Source: CAZYFH01 sp965249175 (GTDB lineage Bacteria > Acidobacteriota > Vicinamibacteria > Vicinamibacterales > UBA8438). From it: DNA of 64,000 nucleotides. The stretch is taken from positions 5,642,001 through 5,706,000 of the forward strand of contig OZ252227.1 of NCBI GenBank assembly GCA_965249175.1, given 5' to 3'. Below, one piece after another: positions 16,988 through 24,653 of the stretch. The notes beneath the pieces were generated by a model. The model ran no database searches. It was not told where the DNA came from and saw nothing but the letters and a program-made list of their open reading frames with translations. Position 1 is the stretch's first letter, and each line of letters starts with the position of its first letter. A program made the position numbers and the translations under genes.

Positions 16988-18700
16988 ATGCCCAACACGC
17001 AGCACAGTCCGGAGATTCACGACGTCGTCGTCATCGGATCGGGCGCCGGCGGCGCGACCGTGGCACACGTCCTCACTCTTCTCGGCATTCGTGTGACGCT
17101 GCTCGAAGCGGGCCCGATGCTCGACCCCTACCGGGAGTACAAGGAGCACGAGTGGCCGTACGACTACGACCACCGCGGCGCCGAGGAGGGCGGCGCCCGC
17201 TACTTCGGCGGGGGCAAGCCGTTCGGATTCTTCTCGACGACGAGCGGCGGGTGGGAGCTGGACGGCGAGCCCTATACGGTCGCGGAGGACACGAACGACT
17301 TCTGGTGGTTCCGCTCGCGAATCGTAGGCGGCCGGACGAACCACTATGGGCGAATGACGTTCCGGTTCTCGGACTACGACTTCAAGCCGTATGACCGCGA
17401 CGGCCTGGGATGGAACTGGCCGATCACCTATGACGACATCGCCCCGTACTACGACAAGGCAGAGACCTTTATCGGCGTGGTCGGCAGTCGCGAAGGCCTG
17501 CGCAGCGCGCCGGACGGCGTGTTTCACGACCCGCCACCGCCGAAAGCTCACGAACTGCTCATCCAGCGCGCAAGCCATCGCATGGGAATCCCGTGCATCC
17601 CCAACCGACGGGCGGTCATCACCCGACCGATCAACGGTCGACCCGCGTGTCACTACTGCGGGCAGTGTGGCCGCGGCTGTCTGACCGCGTCTAACTACTC
17701 GGCCAGCCAGGTACAGATCTTTCCGGCGCTCGACACCGGCCGGCTCGAGCTGATTGATATGGCCATGGCGCGCGCGATCACGACCGACGGCAACCGGCGG
17801 GTGACCGGCGTGGTCTACCTCGACAAGCGGACCCGCGAAGAGCGCGAGATCCGGTGTCGCGTGCTGGTCGTGGCGGCGAGCGCGTGCGAATCGGCCCGGC
17901 TGCTGTTGAACTCGAAGACCACGGAATTTTCGTCGGGCGTTGGCAACAGCTCGGGGGTCGTCGGACGTTTTCTGATGGACACTGTTGGGTTCGGCCTCAG
18001 CGGCGAGGTGCCGGCGCTCGAAGGACTCCCCCGCTACAACAGCGATGGCGCCGGCGGCGCGCACCTCTACATGCCGTGGTGGGGCGTGGACGACCAGCAG
18101 GCACTCGGCTTCCCGCGCGGCTACCACGTCGAGATCGGGGGCGGTTACGGGATGCCGGGCATCGGCTCGTTCGCCGGTGCGGCCCGGCGTGGCGGGTACG
18201 GGGTGGCCATCAAGGAACGGGCGCGGCGCGACTACGGTACCCGCGTCAGTCTCAGCGGCCGCGGCGAGATGATCCCCAACCACTTCAGCTACTGCGAGAT
18301 CGACCCGACCGTCGTGGACCGGTGGGGCATCCCCGTCCTGCGATTCCACTTCAAGTGGAGCGACTATGAGCTGGCCCAGGCGGAGCACATGCGGCACACG
18401 TTTGCCGAGATGATCACGCTCATGGGCGGCGACCCCGGGCCGCCCTCCAGACGAGACGCCTCCGGCATCTCGATCGGGGGGAGCATCATCCACGAAGTCG
18501 GGACCGCCCGTATGGGGGATGATCCCCGCGCATCAGTGCTGAACGGGTTCTGCCAAGCGCACGACGCCAAGAACCTGTTCGTCTGCGACGGCGCGGCGTT
18601 CGTCAGCAACCCCGACAAGAACCCGACCCTGACCATCAACGCGCTGGCGTGGCGGGCATCCGAATATCTGGCCGAGGAGATGGGGCGGGGGAATCTATGA
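16988..18700 (+). CDS. GMC-family FAD dehydrogenase, catalytic subunit (gluconate/fructose/glucose dehydrogenase type)
   Basis: The 570-residue flavoprotein oxidises a sugar, sugar acid or polyol. The FAD-binding motif is VVIGSGAGGATVAHVL near residue 11, the C-terminal catalytic His region is IHEVGTARMG, and Asn is in NPDKNPTLTINALA. Residues about 220-230 read CHYCGQCGRGC, four cysteines spaced C-x2-C-x2-C-x3-C. FAD-glucose dehydrogenase alpha subunits also bind an iron-sulfur cluster through a cysteine group in this region, so a cluster is plausible here. Its stop overlaps the ATG of the small Tat subunit (ATGA), which matches the known alpha/gamma pairing. No cytochrome c subunit follows. 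Confidence 0.9.
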   Translation: MPNTQHSPEIHDVVVIGSGAGGATVAHVLTLLGIRVTLLEAGPMLDPYREYKEHEWPYDYDHRGAEEGGARYFGGGKPFGFFSTTSGGWELDGEPYTVAEDTNDFWWFRSRIVGGRTNHYGRMTFRFSDYDFKPYDRDGLGWNWPITYDDIAPYYDKAETFIGVVGSREGLRSAPDGVFHDPPPPKAHELLIQRASHRMGIPCIPNRRAVITRPINGRPACHYCGQCGRGCLTASNYSASQVQIFPALDTGRLELIDMAMARAITTDGNRRVTGVVYLDKRTREEREIRCRVLVVAASACESARLLLNSKTTEFSSGVGNSSGVVGRFLMDTVGFGLSGEVPALEGLPRYNSDGAGGAHLYMPWWGVDDQQALGFPRGYHVEIGGGYGMPGIGSFAGAARRGGYGVAIKERARRDYGTRVSLSGRGEMIPNHFSYCEIDPTVVDRWGIPVLRFHFKWSDYELAQAEHMRHTFAEMITLMGGDPGPPSRRDASGISIGGSIIHEVGTARMGDDPRASVLNGFCQAHDAKNLFVCDGAAFVSNPDKNPTLTINALAWRASEYLAEEMGRGNL

Positions 18701-19314
18701 CGGGGGGCGTCTCCCGGCGCGAGGTCCTCCGCCAGCTGGCGCTCGCGGCGACCGCGGCCAGCACCGGCGCCTTCAATGTTGAGGCGGCCAAGGTCGTGCA
18801 CGCCCTCGCCGGTGAAGGGCGCGCGCAACCCGGTGGCTACGCGCCACAGGCGCTGACCATGCGTGAGTTTCGCACCGTCACCCGGTTGGCGGAGCTCATC
18901 ATTCCGGCGGACGCCGGCGGCGGGAGCGGCGTCGACGCCGGCGCGCCCGAGTTCATCGACCTGCTGTGCAGTCAGAACGCAGAGCTCGCCGATATCTTTA
19001 CCGGCGGACTCGCCTGGCTCGATGCCGCCGTGGGTCGGCGCGAGGGCGCCACGTTCGTCGACACACCGCCCGACCGGCAAACGGCGATGCTCGACGCGCT
19101 CGTCGCGTCCGAGCGTGACGGCCGCGCACGCGACATGGGGCCCGGCGTCGACTTCTTCAACTGGATCCGGCGGCTGACCGTCGACGCGTACTACACGAGC
19201 CCGATCGGAATCCGCGACGTCGGCTACCGGGGCAACGCCTCATTGCGGTCGTACGAGACGCCGGCGGCCGCCGTCGAGCACATCAACCGCGTAGCGGACG
19301 ACCTTGGGCTCTAG
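18697..19314 (+). CDS. Gluconate 2-dehydrogenase subunit 3-like Tat protein (small subunit of the GMC enzyme)
   Basis: This 205-residue protein has a Tat signal (VSRREVLRQLALAA) and the subunit-3 body (LTMREFRTVTRLAELIIPAD, then GVDFFNWIRRLTVDAYYTSP). In gluconate, sorbitol and FAD-glucose dehydrogenases this subunit provides the Tat signal and escorts the signal-less flavin subunit to the periplasm. The ATG at 18697 overlaps the GMC stop codon (ATGA); longer in-frame starts inside the GMC gene are rejected because the Tat motif follows this one directly. Confidence 0.9.
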   Translation: MTGGVSRREVLRQLALAATAASTGAFNVEAAKVVHALAGEGRAQPGGYAPQALTMREFRTVTRLAELIIPADAGGGSGVDAGAPEFIDLLCSQNAELADIFTGGLAWLDAAVGRREGATFVDTPPDRQTAMLDALVASERDGRARDMGPGVDFFNWIRRLTVDAYYTSPIGIRDVGYRGNASLRSYETPAAAVEHINRVADDLGL

Positions 19315-19436
19315 AGATGAGCGTCGCGCCACGGGCCGCTGGTCTATCGGGCCGCGCTCCGGAATTGGTACAATAGGGCTGCTATTGTGTGTGGCTGATG
19401 CGCCCGACCCAGGCGCACTGTTCGTGGAGGTCGCTT

Positions 19437-19697
19437 GTGGCCAATCGAGGACGCCCAACTCAGACGAAACGCCAGCGGGAACGCGCCCGCCATGACCGCG
19501 CGAAAATGAAGGACGCGAGACGGGTCGAAACGCGGGCACGTCGCGCGGACGCCCCCGCGCGACCGACGGATCACGACCCGGATATCGCCGGTATGGCGGC
19601 CGGACCGCAGGCTCCACCGGAGTGGCAGCGCGAGTTCTTCGAAGAAGAGCAGCGGGCGAAGGAAGCCGCGGAGAAAGCTTCCCAGGAGGGGGACTAG
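19437..19697 (+). CDS. Small highly charged hypothetical protein
   Basis: This 86-residue protein is very basic in its first half (GRPTQTKRQRERARHDRAK) and acidic/helical at the end (WQREFFEEEQRAKEAAEKA). The GTG start is chosen because GGAGG lies at 19426-19430, 6 nt upstream; an upstream ATG at 19389 has no such site. It resembles small KRQRER-type proteins found in Acidobacteria and related groups; the function is unknown, and nucleic acid binding is possible from its charge. Confidence 0.65.
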   Translation: MANRGRPTQTKRQRERARHDRAKMKDARRVETRARRADAPARPTDHDPDIAGMAAGPQAPPEWQREFFEEEQRAKEAAEKASQEGD

Positions 19698-19749
19698 TCC
19701 CGGCCCTCCCTCAGACGACCGCACGGCCGCGACCCGGCTGTGCTCAGCG

Positions 19750-21012
19750 TCACTGCCCCTCGGTCGTCGCCTTGGATGCCTCGAGCTGGATGGTCGAGTA
19801 GAAACCGATCATCATCTCTTCCCACGTCTGGTCGCCGTAGCGCACCTCCGCGGACGGATCGGGGTTGTACCGGTTGTTGGCCGAGTTGTCGAAGTGCATT
19901 ACGACTTCGAGCTCCGACCCGGCCGGCATGAGGACCGGCTGTTCCAACTCATACCGTAGCTGCCAGTTGAAATCGTAGTTCGGCACCGACAGCACGACTT
20001 CTTCCCGTCCATCGGGGTAGCGGACGGTGTACTTCGCATCCTTCCCGCGGACATGCATGTGCGGCATCATTGTGGCGAGGTATGTATCCGTCTTGATCGT
20101 CCGCACCGCGCGCACCTCGTGGTTCGCGTCGCCGGGCGGGATCGTGAAGCGCCGGTCGGCCACCTGCCCACCGCCCGTCTTGCGGAGGCTCTCCGGCGGC
20201 TGCGTTGCGAGAACAACACCCCAACTGCTCACGTCGCGGACCGGCATCCCGATCGACGTGTAGTGCATCTGGGCTTCGATATCGGCGCCCGCGGGGATGC
20301 GGCTCGCCACGCCCTCCGGATAGACGCGTCCGAGGCGATTCGGCACAAACCCGCCGACGGACGCGCCCGGCACCCGCTGACGCGAGCGGTCGCGTGTCAG
20401 CTTCGGCGCCGGGTCCGGGGTCTGGCCGTTGCCTTCGAGCACCTGCGGTATCACGTGATGGACGACCCGACGGTCGCCGGGCCGGAATTCCGTGGCGGAG
20501 ATCCAGATGTCATCCGTCAGGTTCGTTGGCGTCGTGATGTAGAGATACGGGACCGTGCCGTCTGCCGGCACCTCGAACGGCTCGACCATCGTGAAGATCA
20601 GGTCGGGCTCGCCGATCGACCAACCCTCGGCGAACACGGGGACCTCCGGCAAGTCGGTGGCGTTCCCCTGTGGGGCGCCCGCGTCGACCCACGTTGCGAT
20701 CGTGTCGATCTCCGCCTGCGACAGGCTCTGATCGTTCGCGTAGCGCTGAATGCCGCGCGCCGCGCCCCAGGGAGGCATCTCGCGGTTCTGCACCTTCATC
20801 TTGATGGCACGCGCCCACGGTCGCGCGTCCCCGTAGGTCATCAGGGACATCGGCGCCATATGGTTGGGCCGATGACACGCGACGCAATTGTCGAAGAGGA
20901 TCGGCGCGATATCCTTCGTGAACGTCGGCGCGCCCGCCGGTTCCGCCGCACCACGCGCTGGGATGGCCAGGACGATGAGAATGATGCCGCAGATTATGAG
21001 GCTTGTGCGCAC
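19750..21012 (-). CDS. Secreted cytochrome c / copper type II monooxygenase-like protein
   Basis: The 420-residue exported protein has a signal peptide (to about residue 21). An N-terminal haem c site, CVACH (residues 43-47), is followed by Met-rich PNHMAPMSLM as possible axial ligands. A C-terminal region resembles the peptidylglycine/dopamine copper monooxygenase fold, with His pair VVHHVIPQV and PHMHVRGKD. Fused haem-copper proteins of this kind are frequent in Acidobacteria and Planctomycetes; the reaction is not established. The GTG start at 21012 is chosen over an upstream ATG because it has AAAGGAG about 9 nt upstream and the signal peptide begins there. Confidence 0.82.
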   Translation of the reverse strand: MRTSLIICGIILIVLAIPARGAAEPAGAPTFTKDIAPILFDNCVACHRPNHMAPMSLMTYGDARPWARAIKMKVQNREMPPWGAARGIQRYANDQSLSQAEIDTIATWVDAGAPQGNATDLPEVPVFAEGWSIGEPDLIFTMVEPFEVPADGTVPYLYITTPTNLTDDIWISATEFRPGDRRVVHHVIPQVLEGNGQTPDPAPKLTRDRSRQRVPGASVGGFVPNRLGRVYPEGVASRIPAGADIEAQMHYTSIGMPVRDVSSWGVVLATQPPESLRKTGGGQVADRRFTIPPGDANHEVRAVRTIKTDTYLATMMPHMHVRGKDAKYTVRYPDGREEVVLSVPNYDFNWQLRYELEQPVLMPAGSELEVVMHFDNSANNRYNPDPSAEVRYGDQTWEEMMIGFYSTIQLEASKATTEGQ

Positions 21013-21113
21013 TGCCAACTCCTTTGGACGGGCCGCGCCTGCTGTCACGCAGCACGATGCGTCCGAAGCATCGTAGTGGCCGGGGTCACGATTCGCAACT
21101 ACGTGTCGTGTCC

Positions 21114-21203
21114 CATTGCCCAATACTCTCCCTCGTCGCGCCTGGCCAGCGGGACGCCTCACCAGTCTCGGTGCGGCGCGGTACTTTCACCACGGGGCTG
21201 CTA
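21114..21203 (+). repeat. Half copy of the 34904-35079 inverted-repeat element
   Basis: About 90 nt align with the reverse complement of the left half of the element at 34904-35079. Shared blocks are tctccct-c-tcgcgcc, gtctcggtgc--cgcgg and actttcaccacggg-ctgcta at the terminus (one extra g here). The opposite arm was not found upstream, so this is a solo or truncated copy. Confidence 0.7.
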
Positions 21204-21404
21204 GCCACGACCGCTTGTCAACCGACCGACGAAGCGCTTAGCCCTGTCGACCCACCGCTCGGAAGGCACCCGCACCGGAATCTCGCGCGACCCGCGCCCG
21301 GTGACGACCCGTCGCGACGTCGTCGCCTGCGGCCGCAGCTCGCGAGCGGGTACTTCAGACCAGACAACGAAGTGCGCGACCCGGACGAACACAAGGCGCT
21401 CCAT
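21201..21404 (-). CDS. Possible small protein downstream of hsp20
   Basis: This 67-codon frame, rich in Arg and Val, follows Hsp20 on the same strand (gap about 80 nt). AAGGAG lies about 9-10 nt before its ATG. I recognise no family. It overlaps the end of the half-copy repeat by a few bases. Low confidence; it may be a chance frame. Confidence 0.3.
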   Translation of the reverse strand: MERLVFVRVAHFVVWSEVPARELRPQATTSRRVVTGRGSREIPVRVPSERWVDRAKRFVGRLTSGRG

Positions 21405-21485
21405 ATCTCGGCGCTCCTTCGATGACAGTGCATCAATAGCGGGGCGCCGGCCACTCGGCCGGCCGACGCCCCATTCCGCGGGCGG

Positions 21486-21932
21486 TCACGCCGCCTTCGA
21501 CGACGTCGCGCCGCCGATCTCGATGCGCCTCGGCTTCGCCGCCTCCGTCACCGGCAGCATCAGCTCGAGCATGCCGTGCTCGAAGGTCGCGCTGACCTGA
21601 TCCGCTGCAACACTGACAGGCATCGTGAAGCGGCGCTCGAAGCGGCCATAGCCAAATTCCGACACGTGGCGGTCGGTTGGCTCCTGCTTCCGCTCCCCCG
21701 TGATCGTCAGCTCGTCGCCGTTGAGGTTCACGCTGACGTCCTTCGGGTCGATCCCCGGCAGTGCCATCCGGAGCTTCCAGCCGTCGTTGTCCGACGCGAC
21801 TTCTGTGGCCGGCACCCACGACCGGTCACTCTCACCCGGGACTCGGTCCGGCGACCAGCGAAGCGCCCTGTCCAGCTCCTGATGGAGGGAGTTCATCTCG
21901 ACGAACGAATTCCAACGAGTCAGGCTCAACAT
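21486..21932 (-). CDS. Hsp20/alpha-crystallin small heat-shock protein
   Basis: This 148-residue ATP-independent holdase binds unfolding cytoplasmic proteins and forms oligomers. The alpha-crystallin domain runs from about SWVPATEVASDNDGWKLR to the end of FEHGMLELMLPV, with the GDELTITGERK strand and the conserved A-x-x-x-x-G-x-L form (SATFEHGMLELMLP). The start at 21932 is chosen because MLSLTRWNSF is the usual beginning of this family and GAGGA lies about 8 nt upstream. A sigma70-like promoter lies at 21988-22016. Confidence 0.92.
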   Translation of the reverse strand: MLSLTRWNSFVEMNSLHQELDRALRWSPDRVPGESDRSWVPATEVASDNDGWKLRMALPGIDPKDVSVNLNGDELTITGERKQEPTDRHVSEFGYGRFERRFTMPVSVAADQVSATFEHGMLELMLPVTEAAKPRRIEIGGATSSKAA

Positions 21933-21987
21933 CGCTCTTTCCTCCTCGGCCGGGCCCATCCCGGCAATCTCCGGCTTCACACAGGGC

Positions 21988-22016
21988 ATTGTGCCCGTAT
22001 CCTGCCGTTATGTCAA
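21988..22016 (-). promoter_or_regulatory. Sigma70-type promoter for hsp20
   Basis: On the minus strand, TTGACA (22016-22011) is followed by a 17-nt spacer and CACAAT (21993-21988, four of six matches to TATAAT). It lies about 55 nt before the hsp20 start. The -35 box is perfect and stands out in this GC-rich DNA. Confidence 0.6.
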
Positions 22017-22056
22017 CAATATAGTCATATTATATACTGTATATATACTCATATAC
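22017..22056. promoter_or_regulatory. AT-only palindromic tract upstream of hsp20
   Basis: Forty nearly pure AT bases contain the palindrome gtatatatac (22039-22048) and several TATA half-sites. It abuts the -35 box of the hsp20 promoter, so it may be an UP element or operator. It looks like the PadR operator tract at 45603-45647. The next gene on the other side is an ADOP permease, a family often paired with PadR regulators; the link is inference. Confidence 0.4.
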
Positions 22057-22109
22057 GAGGCGAAGAAGAGCAATGTTCCCCGGCAAGGTCGGTGGGTCGG
22101 TGGATGGGG

Positions 22110-24644
22110 CTACTCGTAGCGCAAGGCCGACATCGGAGCCACCTTGGCGGCGCGTCGGGCCGGGAGATAGGAGGCGAGCAGCGCCGGGACAGCGAGGATG
22201 GCTGGAGCCAGGAGGAACACGAGTGGCTCGCGCGTGCTCACCTCGAAGAGCACGCTTTGCATGACTCGCCCAAGGGGAAGGGAGAGCACGAGGCCGAGGC
22301 CCAGGCCGACGGCCGTCAGCGTGAGCCCCTCGCGCACGAGGAGCCAGAGCACGCCGCCCGACGTCGCGCCGAGCGCAAGACGGATGCCGATCTCCCGCGT
22401 CCGCCGCGCGACCACGTACGCTTTCACGCCGTAAATCCCGATGACCGCCATCAGCAGCGCGACGACCCCGAACGTGGAAAAGAGCTGGGAGCCGGCCCGC
22501 ATGATCCACAGCTCGAGGCTGCCGTCGCGATGGTCGCGGAGTGTCTCGAGCGCGAAGACCGGCAGCCGCGCATCGACGTCGCGGATCGTCTCGCGCACGG
22601 TCGAGATCAAGGCGTTCTCGGCGTCGGCTCCTCGCGCGGTCGTGCCGACATGAAGCGTCATCGCTGATCGGTAGGGATCGCCGAACGGCACGTAGACGTG
22701 TGGCACCGGCTCCTGATCGAACACTTCCTGTCGCAGGCCAGGCACGAGACCAACGACGCGAAGCGGGGCGCCTCGCTCCTCGGTCGCGCTGACGAACCGA
22801 ACATACTGGCCGAGCGGATCGACGTCCGGATCCGGCCAGAACCGCGCGGCGAGCGGCTCATCGACGATGACGACACCGGGCGAGGCGTCGCTCATCATCT
22901 CCGCCTCGGTGAAATCCCGCCCGCGGAGCATCGGGAGCCGCACGGCGTCGAAGTAGCCGGGCGTGATGATCGAATAGCGGGCCGAGTGGCGGACCGCATC
23001 ATCTGTCGTGGCATCGCGCACCGGTTCGATGGCCCGCCCCTCCGAGATCCCACTGAACGGGACGAGCGAGGCGGCGCCCACGCCTTCCACACCGGGCACG
23101 GCGGCGAGGCGTTGCCGCAGGGTGCGATACAGCTGGCGGCCGCGCGTCTCGTCATAGCCCACCACGCTTGGGTCGACCTCGACGAGCAAGCCCTGCTCGA
23201 GACTGAACCCGGGGTCGCGACCGGCCGCCGACAATGCTCCTTGGACAAATAGCCCACCGCCGGTCAGCAGCGTCAGTGAGAGCGCCACCTGCGCCACGAC
23301 GAGGAGGTTGCGGCCAGCGAGGATACGACGCCGCCAGCCGCCGCCGCCCACCTGCTGCTTCAGGTCGGTCACGAGGTCGACGCGAGTCAGTTTCCAGGCG
23401 GGCCCGAGACCGAAGAACAGCGTGGCCAACGCCGAGAACGCGAGCGTCGCCGCGAGCACGCGACCGTCAATCGGCAGCTCCGGCAGGTTCACGTCGAACG
23501 GGACCATCGGCATGATGGAAACCATGAGCGCGTTGATCGCCCAGTTCGCGACCACGAGGCCGACGGCGCTCCCCGCAACAGATAACATCAAGCCCTCGGT
23601 CAGGAGCTGACGGATGACCCGCGTCCGGCCACCCCCCAGCGACTGCCGGATCGCGATCTCCTGTCGGCGCGCGTGCCCGCGCGCCAGGAGCATGTTCGCC
23701 AGGTTGAGACAGCCGATCAACAGCACAACGGCGGCCATCGACGACAGCAGCACGGCAATCGCGCGCATTTCGCGATCGGTCTGTGGCGCGGTCGAGACTG
23801 CGACGCGCGACAGGGGCGCGGCGACGAACGTGTGATCGGCGTTCTCAGCCGGATAGGCTGCTTCGAGTTGCGTGGCGAGCGCCGTCAACTCGGGCGCCAC
23901 GGCCTGAGCCGTGAGACCGGGCCGGATTCGGCCGACCACCATCAATGTCTCGTTGCCGCGGTCGATGAGGTCACGGCTGCCCTGGTTCAAGAACAGGTCG
24001 TTCATCGTCGAGGCGTACACACCAAGCGGGAGCCAGAAATCGGGTCCCAGAAACGCGGAGGTCCCCGTAAACCCCTCACCCGCGATCCCGACGATGGTGA
24101 ACACACGGCTGTTGATCCGAAGCGTCCGCCCGAGGAGGTCGGGGTCGTTGCCGCCGCGGTCCCAGAAATCGTGGCTGACGACCACGACGGGCACGTTGGC
24201 GCGCGGCTCGGTCTCCTCCGGCAGAAAACCGCGTCCCAAAGCCAGCGACTCGCCAAACGTGTCGAAGTAGCTGTCCGAGACGAGGAAGGTCATGACCCGC
24301 CGGGTGATCTGCGCGTCCTCCTCGACACCCACCATCGACGGGACGAACGCCGCCACATCAACAAAGCCGGTCGCCTGCTCCCGCAGGTCGGCATAGTTGG
24401 GATACGAGAACGACCGGTAGTTGCCTGGCGGCTCTGTGTGGCGGCTGTAGATGCCGACGAGCGCAGACGGGGCGGGTCCGGGCAGTGGACGGAACAGCAA
24501 CACGTTGACGAGGCTAAAGATCGCGCAGTTGACGCCGATGCCGAGCGCCAGCACGAGGACGGCAATAGCCGAGAATACCGGGGTCTTCAGAAGAACGCGG
24601 ATCCCAAAGCGGACGTCCTGCAGCAAGGTGTCGAGAACGTGCAT
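22110..24644 (-). CDS. ADOP-type MacB/FtsX-family ABC permease
   Basis: This 844-residue membrane protein has two FtsX-like permease modules, each preceded by a periplasmic MacB-type domain. The N-terminal signature is DVRFGIRVLLKTPVFSAIAV with ALGIGVNCAIFSLVNVLL, which marks the acidobacterial duplicated orphan permease family. It has about eight membrane spans: one near residue 25, three around 290-420, one near 460, and three in the last 120 residues. It has no ATPase domain and no ATPase gene beside it. Proposed roles in the family are macrolide/peptide efflux or lipoprotein handling. It starts 9 nt after the M1 peptidase stop, so the two are probably co-transcribed. Confidence 0.9.
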   Translation of the reverse strand: MHVLDTLLQDVRFGIRVLLKTPVFSAIAVLVLALGIGVNCAIFSLVNVLLFRPLPGPAPSALVGIYSRHTEPPGNYRSFSYPNYADLREQATGFVDVAAFVPSMVGVEEDAQITRRVMTFLVSDSYFDTFGESLALGRGFLPEETEPRANVPVVVVSHDFWDRGGNDPDLLGRTLRINSRVFTIVGIAGEGFTGTSAFLGPDFWLPLGVYASTMNDLFLNQGSRDLIDRGNETLMVVGRIRPGLTAQAVAPELTALATQLEAAYPAENADHTFVAAPLSRVAVSTAPQTDREMRAIAVLLSSMAAVVLLIGCLNLANMLLARGHARRQEIAIRQSLGGGRTRVIRQLLTEGLMLSVAGSAVGLVVANWAINALMVSIMPMVPFDVNLPELPIDGRVLAATLAFSALATLFFGLGPAWKLTRVDLVTDLKQQVGGGGWRRRILAGRNLLVVAQVALSLTLLTGGGLFVQGALSAAGRDPGFSLEQGLLVEVDPSVVGYDETRGRQLYRTLRQRLAAVPGVEGVGAASLVPFSGISEGRAIEPVRDATTDDAVRHSARYSIITPGYFDAVRLPMLRGRDFTEAEMMSDASPGVVIVDEPLAARFWPDPDVDPLGQYVRFVSATEERGAPLRVVGLVPGLRQEVFDQEPVPHVYVPFGDPYRSAMTLHVGTTARGADAENALISTVRETIRDVDARLPVFALETLRDHRDGSLELWIMRAGSQLFSTFGVVALLMAVIGIYGVKAYVVARRTREIGIRLALGATSGGVLWLLVREGLTLTAVGLGLGLVLSLPLGRVMQSVLFEVSTREPLVFLLAPAILAVPALLASYLPARRAAKVAPMSALRYE

Positions 24645-24653
24645 CGTGTCTGG

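Larger units (their letters stand above)
21013..21485. other. Intergenic region with half-copy repeat
   Basis: This holds the promoter side of the cytochrome/copper protein, a degenerate half copy of the inverted-repeat element (21114-21203), and one doubtful small frame (21404-21201, minus). I see nothing else of note. Confidence 0.6.

Noticed and set aside
16856..18493. 545-codon minus-strand frame opposite the GMC dehydrogenase
   Set aside because: The plus strand encodes an unmistakable GMC protein in the same stretch; the opposite frame has no motif.
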